The notes: generated by a model not told the origin, from the sequence alone. Numbered from the stretch's first letter, positions 7,217-14,886 are shown. The stretch is 16,168 bases of DNA from JAHJQQ01 sp964458835 (GCA_964458835.1 CAYWKV010000056.1:1-16168); one strand, 5' to 3'. Translations and numbers: made by a program.

Positions 7217-8521
7217 ATGTTGCAGATCCGACAGCTCGCCACGACCGATGCCGACTTCTGGTCCCGGCTGGAAAGCGTGCTCGCCTGGGATGCCGCCTCC
7301 GACGACCGCATCAACGCCACGGTGCGCGATATCCTGCGCGACGTGAGGCACCGCGGCGATGCCGCCGTGGTGGAATACACCAACCGCTTCGATCGCATGC
7401 AGGCCGCGTCCATGGCCGAGCTGGAGATCCCGGCCGCGCGGTTGGCGCAGGCCCTGGGTGCCATCCCCAGCGAGCAGCGCGCCGCCCTGGAGATCGCGGC
7501 GCAGCGCCTGCGCATCTACGCGGAGCGCCAGCGCATGGAGTCCTGGAGCTATACCGAGGACGACGGCACGCTGCTCGGTCAGCAGGTCACGCCGCTGGAC
7601 CGCGTCGGGCTGTACGTGCCGGGTGGCAAGGCCGCTTATCCCTCGTCGGTGCTGATGAACGCCGTGCCCGCCAAGACCGCGGGCGTAACGGAGCTCATCA
7701 TGGTGGTACCGACGCCGGGCGGCGAGCTGAATGAACTGGTGCTGGCCGCTGCGGCCATCGCCGGCGTGGACCGCGTCTTCGCCATCGGCGGTGCGCAGGC
7801 CGTTGCGGCGCTCGCCTACGGCACCGAGACCATCCCGCAGGTGGACAAGATCGTCGGGCCGGGCAACATCTACGTCGCCACCGCCAAGGGCATGGTGTTC
7901 GGCGCCGTCGGCATCGACATGATCGCCGGCCCCTCGGAGATCCTGGTGGTGTGCGACGGGCAGACGCCCCCCGACTGGATCGCCATGGACCTGTTCTCTC
8001 AGGCCGAACACGACGAGGACGCGCAGGCGATCCTGGTCAGCCCCAGCGCGGAGTTCCTCGACGCGGTGCGCAGCAGCATCGAGCGCCTGCTGCCGACCCT
8101 GGAACGCCGTTCCATCATCGAGGCTTCGCTGTCCAGCCGCGCGGCGCTGATCCTGGTGCGCGACCTCGACGAGGCGGCCGAGGTCGCCAATTTCATCGCG
8201 CCGGAGCACCTGGAACTGTCGGTGGCCGATCCACAGGCACTGGCGAAGAAGATCAGGCACGCCGGTGCGATCTTCATGGGCCGCTACACCGCCGAGGCGG
8301 TCGGCGACTACTGCGCCGGCCCCAACCACGTGCTGCCGACCTCGCGCACCGCACGCTTCTCCTCGCCGCTGGGCGTGTACGATTTCCAGAAGCGTTCGAG
8401 CCTGATCATGTGCTCGCCCGAAGGCGCGTCCGAACTCGGCAAGACCGCCTCCGTGCTCGCCCGCGGCGAAGGCCTCACGGCCCACGCCTGCTCGGCCGAA
8501 TACCGCATACGCAAGAATTGA
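7217..8521 (+). CDS. hisD: HisD, histidinol dehydrogenase
   Basis: Zinc enzyme that oxidises L-histidinol to L-histidine in two NAD+-dependent steps, the end of the pathway. It has 434 residues, the same as E. coli HisD. Landmarks are the Zn ligands Q262 and H265 in FSQAEHDEDAQ, the catalytic pair E330-H331 in APEHLEL, D364 in VGDYCAGPNHVLPT, and H423 in GLTAHACSAEYR. GLYVPGGKAAYPSSVLMNA and KIVGPGNIYVATAKG mark the nucleotide-binding part. The ATG at 7217 has GGGGGAG 6-7 bases upstream; an in-frame GTG at 7202 would start inside that ribosome site. The assembly gap begins 31 bases after the stop. Confidence 0.97.
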   Translation: MLQIRQLATTDADFWSRLESVLAWDAASDDRINATVRDILRDVRHRGDAAVVEYTNRFDRMQAASMAELEIPAARLAQALGAIPSEQRAALEIAAQRLRIYAERQRMESWSYTEDDGTLLGQQVTPLDRVGLYVPGGKAAYPSSVLMNAVPAKTAGVTELIMVVPTPGGELNELVLAAAAIAGVDRVFAIGGAQAVAALAYGTETIPQVDKIVGPGNIYVATAKGMVFGAVGIDMIAGPSEILVVCDGQTPPDWIAMDLFSQAEHDEDAQAILVSPSAEFLDAVRSSIERLLPTLERRSIIEASLSSRAALILVRDLDEAAEVANFIAPEHLELSVADPQALAKKIRHAGAIFMGRYTAEAVGDYCAGPNHVLPTSRTARFSSPLGVYDFQKRSSLIMCSPEGASELGKTASVLARGEGLTAHACSAEYRIRKN

Positions 8522-8552
8522 ATACCGGAAAAAATATTCAACACGAAGGCGC

Positions 8553-8652
8553 NNNNNNNNNNNNNNNNNNNNNNNNNNNNNNNNNNNNNNNNNNNNNNNN
8601 NNNNNNNNNNNNNNNNNNNNNNNNNNNNNNNNNNNNNNNNNNNNNNNNNNNN
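8553..8652. other. Assembly gap of 100 N between hisD and hisC
   Basis: A round 100-N run, a common placeholder for unknown length. The left edge reads AACACGAAGGCGC, which resembles the short CGCAAAGG/CACGAA-type repeat units at the right end of the window, so a repeat may have broken the assembly. The 31 bases left of it hold no gene. Any frame reading through it is an artefact. Confidence 0.95.
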
Positions 8653-8667
8653 AGAGGTCTTGAAGCC

Positions 8668-9753
8668 ATGACGCGCGACATCAGAGACGACATCGGGCAC
8701 TGGGTGCGACCGGAGATCCGGGCGCTGTCGGCCTATCACGTGCCGGACCCGGGGCGCTGCATCAAGCTGGATGCCATGGAGAACCCCTACGGCTGGCCGG
8801 ACGAACTGGTGGACGCGTGGCTGGCACGCCTGCGTGGCGTGCCGCTCAACCGCTATCCAGATCCGTCCGCGCGGCGTCTGCAGGACAGCCTGCGCGCGGC
8901 CATGGACGTGCCGGCGGACATGGGCATCCTGCTCGGCAACGGCTCCGACGAGCTGATCCAGATGATCGCCCAGACGGTGGCTGCACCAGGCCGGACGATA
9001 CTCGCGCCGGAACCGACCTTCGTGATGTACCGCCTGATCGCGCAGGTGACCGGCATGCGCTTCGTGGGTGTGCCGCTGCGCGACGATTTCGCGCTGGACA
9101 CGGACGCCATGCTCGAGGCCGTCGGGCGGGAACAGCCGGCGGTGGTGTTCCTCGCCTATCCGAACAATCCCACCGGCAATCTGTTCGACGCCGAGGCCGT
9201 GCGCCGCATCCTCGTCGAGGCGCCGGGCCTGGTGATCGTCGACGAGGCCTATGCGGCCTTCGCCTCCGACAGCTTCATGGGCGCGCTCGGCAGGTATCCG
9301 AATCTGCTGGTGCTGCGCACGGTGTCGAAGATGGGGCTGGCGGGGTTGCGGCTGGGGCTGCTGGCGGGTCCGCCGGCCTGGCTGAACGAGATCGACAAGA
9401 CGCGCCTGCCGTACAACATCAACGTGCTCACCCAGGCGAGCGCGGAGTTCGCCCTCGAGCACCGCGCGGTGCTGGACGAACAGACCGCGCGTATCCGCGC
9501 CGACCGGGCCGTACTGTTCGCGGCGCTGCAGGCACTGCCCGGGCTCACGGTCTATCCCAGCGAGGCGAACTTCATCCTGTTCCGTACGCCGGCCGGCTGT
9601 GCCGACGACGTCTTCGCCGGCCTGCGCGAGCGCGGCGTGCTGATCAAGAATCTGCACGGCGCCGGTGGCGCGCTGCGCGACTGTCTGCGCGTGACGGTCG
9701 GAGCGCCGGCCGAGAACACCGCCTTCCTCGAGGCGTTGCGCGCGCTGCTGTGA
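8668..9753 (+). CDS. hisC: HisC, histidinol-phosphate aminotransferase
   Basis: PLP enzyme converting imidazole-acetol phosphate to L-histidinol phosphate with glutamate as donor. The 361-residue protein is a class-II fold-type I aminotransferase: LDAMENPYGWPDEL near the N-terminus, LGNGSDELIQM, FLAYPNNPTGN, VIVDEAYAAFA, and the PLP-binding Lys221 in RTVSKMGLAGLRLG; the C-terminus has VLIKNLHG and LRVTVG. The ATG at 8668 has AGAGG about 10 bases upstream, immediately after the N gap. The frame is open leftwards through the gap into hisD shadow sequence, which is meaningless. It is probably in one operon with hisG and hisD unless the gap hides a promoter. It is convergent with degS, 25 bases apart. 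Confidence 0.96.
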   Translation: MTRDIRDDIGHWVRPEIRALSAYHVPDPGRCIKLDAMENPYGWPDELVDAWLARLRGVPLNRYPDPSARRLQDSLRAAMDVPADMGILLGNGSDELIQMIAQTVAAPGRTILAPEPTFVMYRLIAQVTGMRFVGVPLRDDFALDTDAMLEAVGREQPAVVFLAYPNNPTGNLFDAEAVRRILVEAPGLVIVDEAYAAFASDSFMGALGRYPNLLVLRTVSKMGLAGLRLGLLAGPPAWLNEIDKTRLPYNINVLTQASAEFALEHRAVLDEQTARIRADRAVLFAALQALPGLTVYPSEANFILFRTPAGCADDVFAGLRERGVLIKNLHGAGGALRDCLRVTVGAPAENTAFLEALRALL

Positions 9754-9778
9754 GTGGCCGGCGCGCGGACCCCGGGCT

Positions 9779-10942
9779 TCAGCGCGACCCGTTCGGGCGC
9801 CGACCGATCACCGCGTCCGCTTCGAAGGCCGCGCCGTTGCGCAGGCCGCCGATGTGCAGCTTCGAGCCCGGAGGCAGTTCGGCGATGCGGTTCATGGAGT
9901 CGCGGGCGTCGTTCACCGGCGTGTCGTTCAGGGCGGTGACGATGTCGCCCGGCTGCAGCCCGGCCTGATCGGCCGGTCCGCCGCGCAGCACGCCGGAGAT
10001 CAGCACGCCGCGGGCCTCATCGAGCCCGAAGGACTCGGCCAGGGCCGGCGTCAGGTTCTGGGCCTCGATACCCAGCCAGCCGCGCACCACCTGGCCGTGC
10101 TCGATGATCTGCTTCATCACCCCTTTGGCAAGGCTCTCGGGGATGGCGAAGCCGATGCCCTGCGAGCCACCGGACTTGCTGAAGATCGCCGTGTTGATCC
10201 CGACGAGTTCGCCGTGCGCGTTGATCAGCGCGCCGCCGGAGTTGCCGGGGTTGATCGCCGCGTCGGTCTGGATGAAGTTCTCGAAGGCGCTGATGCCGAG
10301 CTGGTTGCGGCCGGTCGCGCTGACGATGCCCTGGGTGACGGTCTGGCCGACGCCGAAGGGATTGCCGATGGCGAGCACCACGTCGCCGACGCGCAGCCGC
10401 GAGGAATCGCCGATGACGATGCTGGGCAGATCGTCGGCCTGGATCTTGAGCACGGCCAGGTCGGTATCCGGATCCACGCCCACGATTTTCGCGTCGAGGC
10501 TGCGGCCGTCGCGGATCATGACCTGGATCTGGTCGGCGCCGGACACGACATGATTGTTGGTCAGGACGTAGCCCTGGGCGCTGATGATCACGCCCGAGCC
10601 CAGGCTGGTCTGCAGCCGCTGGCGCTCGGCCCCGAACTGGTCACCGAAGAAATGCTGGAACAGCGGGTCGTTGAACAGCGGATGGGCGCGCTGAGTGATG
10701 AGCTTCGCGGTATAGACGTTGACGACGGCCGGCGCGGCGTGCTCCACGGCATCGGCATAGGAGACTGGCCCGCTGCCGGGGCCGTCGCCGATCCGCGTGC
10801 TCTGCTCGACGGTTTCGCGCACTTCGACGACCGCCGGCTCCTTGCGGAACAGCTCGGGTTTGAGCAGCAGCAGGGCGGCGGCGGCCACCAGGCCGACGGT
10901 AGCCGACTGGAACAGGAAGACGACGAGTTTGCGAAGGTTCAT
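9779..10942 (-). CDS. degS: DegS/AlgW-type membrane-anchored serine protease with one PDZ domain
   Basis: Periplasmic site-1 protease of the envelope stress response: in E. coli DegS cleaves RseA, in Pseudomonas AlgW cleaves MucA, releasing an extracytoplasmic sigma factor when unfolded porin C-termini bind the PDZ domain. The 387-residue protein has an N-terminal membrane anchor (about 6-27) and a trypsin-like domain with catalytic His131 (LTNNHVV), Asp161 (DTDLAVL) and Ser235 (NPGNSGGAL). A single PDZ domain occupies about residues 287-378 (RGWLGIEAQNL, GVLRGGPADQAGLQPGDIV). One PDZ and an uncleaved anchor separate it from DegP/DegQ, which have two PDZ domains and a signal peptide. Length and position next to hisC fit AlgW. 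It is divergent from nif3. Confidence 0.93.
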   Translation of the reverse strand: MNLRKLVVFLFQSATVGLVAAAALLLLKPELFRKEPAVVEVRETVEQSTRIGDGPGSGPVSYADAVEHAAPAVVNVYTAKLITQRAHPLFNDPLFQHFFGDQFGAERQRLQTSLGSGVIISAQGYVLTNNHVVSGADQIQVMIRDGRSLDAKIVGVDPDTDLAVLKIQADDLPSIVIGDSSRLRVGDVVLAIGNPFGVGQTVTQGIVSATGRNQLGISAFENFIQTDAAINPGNSGGALINAHGELVGINTAIFSKSGGSQGIGFAIPESLAKGVMKQIIEHGQVVRGWLGIEAQNLTPALAESFGLDEARGVLISGVLRGGPADQAGLQPGDIVTALNDTPVNDARDSMNRIAELPPGSKLHIGGLRNGAAFEADAVIGRRPNGSR

Positions 10943-10983
10943 GCTTGGGCTACTCTGTCGGCCATGCCGACGGTTGGAATCGC

Positions 10984-11060
10984 ATCTGTGGGAGCGGCCT
11001 CGGGCCGCGAGCCGGCAAATCTCCGCATCCTTGCACAGCCGGCAGGCCGCTCCTGCAGAT
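10984..11060. repeat. REP/BIME-like palindrome between degS and nif3
   Basis: The left arm ATCTGTGGGAGCGGCC (10984-10999) is the reverse complement, in 14 of 16 bases, of the right arm GGCCGCTCCTGCAGAT (11045-11060). Inside the left arm GCGGCC-TCG-GGCCGC forms a tight hairpin after a GTGG tetranucleotide, the layout of REP elements mobilised by RAYT (TnpA-REP) transposases in Pseudomonas and relatives. GCCGGC occurs again at 11011-11016 and 11038-11043. Two REPs facing each other make a BIME. No RAYT gene lies in the window. Confidence 0.78.
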
Positions 11061-11128
11061 CTGTTCGCCGTGTTGGCGAACGCAGTGGAAGTTTATCAAT
11101 AATCGACAGTCTCCGGTGAACCCGCACA

Positions 11129-11887
11129 ATGGTCACACTCGACGAACTCGTCAGCTACACGAATACGCTGCTGAACAGCACGGCCTTCCAGGACTACTGC
11201 CCGAACGGCCTGCAGGTGGAAGGGCGCCGGCAGGTGCGCCGGCTGGTGAGCGGCGTGACCGCCTGCCAGGCGCTGGTCGACGCGGCCGTCGCCGCGGGCG
11301 CCGACGCCGTGCTGGTGCACCACGGCTATTTCTGGAAGGACGAGGATCCGCGCGTCACCGGCATGAAGCGGCGGCGCCTCGCCGCCTTGCTGGCCGCCGA
11401 CCTCAGTCTGATCGCCTACCATCTGCCGCTCGATGCTCACCCGGAACTGGGCAACAACGCCCAACTCGCCCGGGTGCTCGGCCTGCCGGTCGAGGGCTGG
11501 TTCGGTGGCGGCCGCGGCCCCGATCTGGCCTGTCACGGCCGGCTGCCGGCGGCATGCGCCGCGGCCGATCTCGCCGCCGACATCGGGAACGCGCTGGGGC
11601 GGGTGCCGCAGCTCATCGCCGGCGGCGAGCATCCGGTACGGCGCATCGGCTGGTGCACCGGCGCGGCCCAGTCCTACATCGCGGCCGCCGCCGCGCTCGG
11701 GCTCGACGCCTTCATCAGCGGCGAGATCTCCGAGCCGACGGTACACGTCGCGCGCGAATGCGGCATCCATTTCTATGCGGCCGGGCACCACGCCACCGAG
11801 CGCTTCGGCGTGCGCGCCCTGGGCGAACACCTGGCCACGCGCTTCGGCCTCGAGCATACCTTCGTGGACATCGCCAACCCGGTATAA
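11129..11887 (+). CDS. Nif3/YbgI-family dinuclear metal-binding protein
   Basis: A 252-residue member of the Nif3-like family (YbgI in E. coli, annotated as GTP cyclohydrolase 1 type 2 homologue), a cytosolic hexameric protein with a two-metal site of unsettled function. It follows E. coli YbgI closely: DYCPNGLQVEGRRQV, ADAVLVHHGYFWK (metal-binding His pair), YHLPLDAHPELGNNAQLA, RIGWCTGAAQSYI, FISGEISEPTVH and the C-terminal metal motif YAAGHHATERFG. The ATG at 11129 matches the YbgI start; no clear ribosome site is seen. It is transcribed away from degS across a REP-bearing intergenic region. In Pseudomonas a nif3 gene likewise neighbours algW, to my recollection. Confidence 0.93.
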   Translation: MVTLDELVSYTNTLLNSTAFQDYCPNGLQVEGRRQVRRLVSGVTACQALVDAAVAAGADAVLVHHGYFWKDEDPRVTGMKRRRLAALLAADLSLIAYHLPLDAHPELGNNAQLARVLGLPVEGWFGGGRGPDLACHGRLPAACAAADLAADIGNALGRVPQLIAGGEHPVRRIGWCTGAAQSYIAAAAALGLDAFISGEISEPTVHVARECGIHFYAAGHHATERFGVRALGEHLATRFGLEHTFVDIANPV

Positions 11888-11995
11888 GTCATAGAAAAAT
11901 CGGCGTTCTGCTTGACCTCGCCCGGCGCTTTGTCGGAAGCTATGCGGTTTTCAGGGGACCGGGCCCCGAGGATTCGCCGGGTCGCTTGATCTGAC

Positions 11996-12028
11996 ACAAG
12001 TCCGGCCGGCTGCGAATCGTTGTAGAAT
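11996..12028 (+). promoter_or_regulatory. Candidate promoter of the petABC operon
   Basis: The 215-base space between nif3 and petA contains a TG-extended -10-like TAGAAT at 12023-12028 (TTGTAGAATGG). No good -35 stands at 17 bases; CTGACA at 11991-11996 is 26 bases away. The predicted leader would be about 70 bases and includes an A/T-rich patch (AAAAAATTTATTATTAG, 12056-12072), unusual in this GC-rich sequence and just before the petA ribosome site TGGAGAG. Confidence 0.35.
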
Positions 12029-12102
12029 GGCCCGCCTCACGCAGCCCGAATGCCGAAAAAATTTATTATTAGAAGCAGTAGACAACCCTGGAGAGCCCTT
12101 TA

Positions 12103-12696
12103 ATGAGCACTGATGGCGTAGATACCAGCCGGCGTCGCTTTCTGACTGCTGCCGCCACGGTGGTGGGAGCCGTGGGGACCGTTGCCGTTCTGGTCCCCTT
12201 CGTGAAGTCCATGCAGCCGAGCGCCCGCGCTCAGGCCGCCGGCGCCCCCGTCGAAGTGGATATCAGCAAGCTTGAGCCCGGTCAGAAGATCAATGTCGAG
12301 TGGCGCGGCAAGCCGGTGTGGGTGGTCAGGCGCACCCCCGAGATGCTGGCCAATCTGAAGGCGCTGGACGACCAGGTCGCGGACCCGGCTTCCGAGGCGC
12401 CGCAGCAGCCGGACTACGCCAAGAACGAGAACCGCTCCATCAAGCCCGAGGTGCTGGTGCTGATCGGCATCTGCACCCACCTCGGCTGCTCGCCGACCTA
12501 CCGGCCGGAAGTGGCGCCGGAGGATCTGGGCGCGGACTGGAAGGGCGGCTTCTTCTGCCCCTGCCACGGGTCGAAATTCGATCTGGCCGGCCGCGTCTAC
12601 CGCGGCCTTCCGGCCCCGACCAACCTCATCGTCCCGCCGCATCGCTATGTGGGTGAGTCGGTGATCCTGATTGGCGACGACCAAGGAGCTGCATAA
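12103..12696 (+). CDS. petA: PetA, Rieske iron-sulfur subunit of the cytochrome bc1 complex
   Basis: Carries the 2Fe-2S cluster that takes an electron from quinol at the Qo site and passes it to cytochrome c1. The 197-residue protein starts with an uncleaved twin-arginine signal anchor (SRRRFLTAAA at 9-18, then a hydrophobic helix to about 35). The cluster motifs are CTHLGC (C124, H126, C129) and CPCHGS (C152, C154, H155, S157): C124, H126, C152 and H155 bind the cluster, while C129 and C154 form the disulfide. RGLPAPTNLIVPPH is the family Pro-loop region. A TGGAGAG ribosome site precedes the ATG at 7-8 bases. The stop shares one base with the petB start (TAATG). Confidence 0.97.
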   Translation: MSTDGVDTSRRRFLTAAATVVGAVGTVAVLVPFVKSMQPSARAQAAGAPVEVDISKLEPGQKINVEWRGKPVWVVRRTPEMLANLKALDDQVADPASEAPQQPDYAKNENRSIKPEVLVLIGICTHLGCSPTYRPEVAPEDLGADWKGGFFCPCHGSKFDLAGRVYRGLPAPTNLIVPPHRYVGESVILIGDDQGAA

Positions 12697-13949
12697 TGGC
12701 CACAGAACGCACCGACAAGTTCAAGGGCGGCCTGCTCGGTTGGATCGATGACCGCTTCCCGCTGAGCTCCATGTGGAACGACCACCTGGCCAAGTACTAC
12801 GCGCCGAAGAACTTCAACTTCTGGTATTTCTTCGGTTCGCTGGCGCTGCTGGTGCTGGTGATCCAGATCGTCTCCGGCATCTTCCTCACCATGAACTACA
12901 AGCCCGACGCGGAGCGCGCCTTCGCCTCGGTCGAGTACATCATGCGCGACGTGGACTGGGGCTGGCTGATCCGCTACATCCATTCCACCGGCGCCTCGGC
13001 GTTCTTCCTGGTGGTGTACCTGCACATGTTCCGCGCCATGCTCTACGGCTCCTATCAGAAGCCGCGCGAGCTGATCTGGATCTTCGGCGTGCTGATCTAC
13101 CTGTGCCTGATGGCCGAGGCGTTCTTCGGCTATCTGCTGCCCTGGGGCCAGATGTCCTACTGGGGCGCACAGGTGATCGTGAACCTGTTCGCGGCCATCC
13201 CGATCATCGGTGAGGACCTGTCGGTGTGGATCCGTGGCGACTATGTCATCGCCGACGCGACGCTGAACCGCTTCTTCGCCTTCCACGTCATTGCCGTGCC
13301 GCTGGTGCTGCTCGGCCTGGTGGTCGCGCACCTCCTGGCGCTGCACGAGGTCGGGTCGAACAACCCCGACGGCGTGGAGATCAAGAAGAACAAGGACGCC
13401 AACGGCATCCCGAAGGACGGCATCCCCTTCCACCCGTACTACACGGTGAAGGACATCGTCGGCGTGGTGGTATTCCTGATCTTCTTCTCGATCATCGTGT
13501 TCTTCATTCCCGACGGCGGCGGCTTCTTCCTGGAGCATCCGAACTTCGACCCCGCCGATCCGCTGAAGACCCCGCCGCACATCGCGCCGGTGTGGTACTT
13601 CACGCCCTTCTACGCGATCCTGCGCGCGGTGCCGAGCTTCTGGGGCACCCAGGTGTGGGGCGTGATCGCCATGGGCGCGGCGGTGGTGATCCTGTTCTTC
13701 CTGCCCTGGCTGGACCGCAGCCCGGTCAAATCCATCCGCTACCGTGGCCCGATCTACAAGACCGCGCTGGCACTGTTCGTGGTGGTCTTCCTGGTACTGG
13801 GCTATCTCGGCACGCAACCGGCCACGCCCGGCAAGACGCTGCTCGCGCAGATCGGCACGGCCTACTACCTGGCGTTCTTCTTCCTGATGCCCATCTACAC
13901 CAAGATGGACAAGTACAAGCCGGTTCCGGAAAGGGTGACGAGCAAATGA
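12696..13949 (+). CDS. petB: PetB, cytochrome b of the bc1 complex
   Basis: Membrane subunit with hemes bL and bH and both quinone sites; its Q-cycle builds proton-motive force. It has 417 residues and eight predicted membrane helices. Heme-ligand histidines are H96 (YIHSTGAS) and H110 (YLHMFR) in helix B, and H197 (FAFHVIA) and H212 (VVAHLLALHE) in helix D. The helix D pair is 15 residues apart, as in cytochrome b6 and one more than in mitochondrial cytochrome b. The Qo motif is PVWY at 298-301 rather than PEWY. LPWGQMSYWGAQVIVNL is the conserved cd-loop. The ribosome site AAGGAG lies 7 bases upstream. The single-base overlap with petA and the ATGA overlap with petC indicate one transcript. 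Confidence 0.97.
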   Translation: MATERTDKFKGGLLGWIDDRFPLSSMWNDHLAKYYAPKNFNFWYFFGSLALLVLVIQIVSGIFLTMNYKPDAERAFASVEYIMRDVDWGWLIRYIHSTGASAFFLVVYLHMFRAMLYGSYQKPRELIWIFGVLIYLCLMAEAFFGYLLPWGQMSYWGAQVIVNLFAAIPIIGEDLSVWIRGDYVIADATLNRFFAFHVIAVPLVLLGLVVAHLLALHEVGSNNPDGVEIKKNKDANGIPKDGIPFHPYYTVKDIVGVVVFLIFFSIIVFFIPDGGGFFLEHPNFDPADPLKTPPHIAPVWYFTPFYAILRAVPSFWGTQVWGVIAMGAAVVILFFLPWLDRSPVKSIRYRGPIYKTALALFVVVFLVLGYLGTQPATPGKTLLAQIGTAYYLAFFFLMPIYTKMDKYKPVPERVTSK

Positions 13950-14683
13950 GAAAGATAATCCTGAGCTTTCTGATGCTGCTGCTGCCGGGTGCCGTCCTCG
14001 CCGCGGGCGGTGACGTGCATCTCGACAAGGCCGACATCGACCTGAGCAACCAGCAGTCGCTGCAGCGCGGCGCCCGGCTTTTCGTCAACTACTGCCTGAG
14101 CTGCCACTCGGCGCAGTTCCAGCGCTACAATCGCATGGGGCGCGACCTGGGGCTGACCGACGAGCAGGTGATCGAGAATCTGATGTTCGCCAGCGACAAG
14201 ATCGGTGAACAGATGACGGTGGCCATGAAGCCCGACGACGGCAAGGCCTGGTTCGGGGCGCCGCCGCCGGACCTGTCGCTGATCGCGCGTTCCCGGGGCG
14301 TGGACTATCTCTACACCTACATGCGCACCTTCTACGTCGACGAGACACGTCCGTTCGGCGTGAACAACCTGACCTTCCCGAGCGTCGGCATGCCGAACGT
14401 CCTGTGGGAACTGCAGGGCATCCAGAAGCCCGTCTACAAGACGGTCGAGCACGACGGCGAGACCAAGGAGGTGCTGGATCGCCTGGAGCTGGTCGAGCCC
14501 GGCACGCGTACGCCGGCGGAGTTCGATCAGGACATCCGCGATCTGGTCGCCTTCCTGTCCTACGTCGGGGAGCCCGCCCAGCTGGAGCGCAAGGCGCTGG
14601 GCGTCAAGGTGATCATCTTCCTGCTGGTGTTCCTGGTGGTGGCGTACCTGCTCAAGAAAGAGTACTGGAAAGACGTTCACTGA
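13946..14683 (+). CDS. petC: PetC, cytochrome c1 of the bc1 complex
   Basis: Periplasmic c-type heme subunit that receives electrons from the Rieske protein and reduces soluble cytochrome c. The 245-residue precursor has a Sec signal peptide (cut near VLAA, residues 17-20), the heme motif CLSCH at 50-54, a likely Met ligand M149 in SVGMPNVLW, and a C-terminal membrane anchor (about 219-236) ending KKEYWKDVH. FNYC-type context (LFVNYCLSCHSAQFQRYNR) is typical of cytochrome c1. The start overlaps the petB stop (ATGA) with AAGGGTGACG upstream. The long open frame upstream of this ATG is a shadow of petB. Last gene of petABC. Confidence 0.96.
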   Translation: MRKIILSFLMLLLPGAVLAAGGDVHLDKADIDLSNQQSLQRGARLFVNYCLSCHSAQFQRYNRMGRDLGLTDEQVIENLMFASDKIGEQMTVAMKPDDGKAWFGAPPPDLSLIARSRGVDYLYTYMRTFYVDETRPFGVNNLTFPSVGMPNVLWELQGIQKPVYKTVEHDGETKEVLDRLELVEPGTRTPAEFDQDIRDLVAFLSYVGEPAQLERKALGVKVIIFLLVFLVVAYLLKKEYWKDVH

Positions 14684-14703
14684 CGGGTTGTGCGGCAGGC
14701 GGG

Positions 14704-14736
14704 GGCGGCCCCGAAAACGCGGTTGGGGGAGCCGCC
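14704..14736 (+). terminator. GC-rich hairpin after petC, cut by an assembly gap
   Basis: GGCGGCCCC (14704-14712) pairs with GGGAGCCGCC (14727-14736, one bulged A), giving a nine-pair stem 20 bases after the petC stop. The run of 10 N starts at the very next base, so a T-tract cannot be seen. It may be the pet operon terminator, and the stable stem may have caused the break. Confidence 0.4.
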
Positions 14737-14746
14737 NNNNNNNNNN
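14737..14746. other. Assembly gap of 10 N between petC and sspA
   Basis: Ten N directly after the GC-rich hairpin. It is probably a placeholder where two contigs were joined rather than a measured length. No gene is interrupted: petC ends 53 bases before it and sspA starts 140 bases after it. Confidence 0.95.
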
Positions 14747-14780
14747 GCCCACTAATGAGTCCGGTAATGCGGTACACTGA

Positions 14781-14804
14781 GGGGTGGGGGGGCTGGGTTA
14801 GGGG
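14781..14804 (+). promoter_or_regulatory. Canonical G-quadruplex motif upstream of sspA
   Basis: Four G-runs with very short loops on the coding strand: GGGG, T, GGGGGGG, CT, GGG, TTA, GGGG. It ends 82 bases before the sspA ATG. It is followed at 14809-14814 by TAAAAT (five of six to a -10) and preceded at 14773-14778 by TACACT. It therefore lies either in the promoter or in the mRNA leader of sspA. Folding and effect are inference. Confidence 0.55.
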
Positions 14805-14886
14805 CCGGTAAAATGGTTTTCCGGGCCGCTCCGCCTTTCGCCGTTGACAGCCGGCCATTCACTGCCGAATACGAGGAGATCCGTCC

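Noticed and set aside
7951..8667. Long open frame running from inside hisD through the 100-N gap into hisC
   Set aside because: N codons do not stop a frame. The part left of the gap is a shadow of hisD in another frame; hisC starts at 8668.
9854..11119. Long plus-strand frame opposite degS
   Set aside because: Shadow of the protease gene; composition and absence of any domain argue against coding.
13226..13945. Plus-strand open frame joined upstream of petC
   Set aside because: It is the petB sequence read in another frame; petC has its own ATG at 13946 with a signal peptide.
14844..14872. TTGACA at 14844-14849 as the sspA promoter -35
   Set aside because: Perfect hexamer, but the -10 position (GAATAC) is poor and the transcript would start inside or after the GAGGAG ribosome site.
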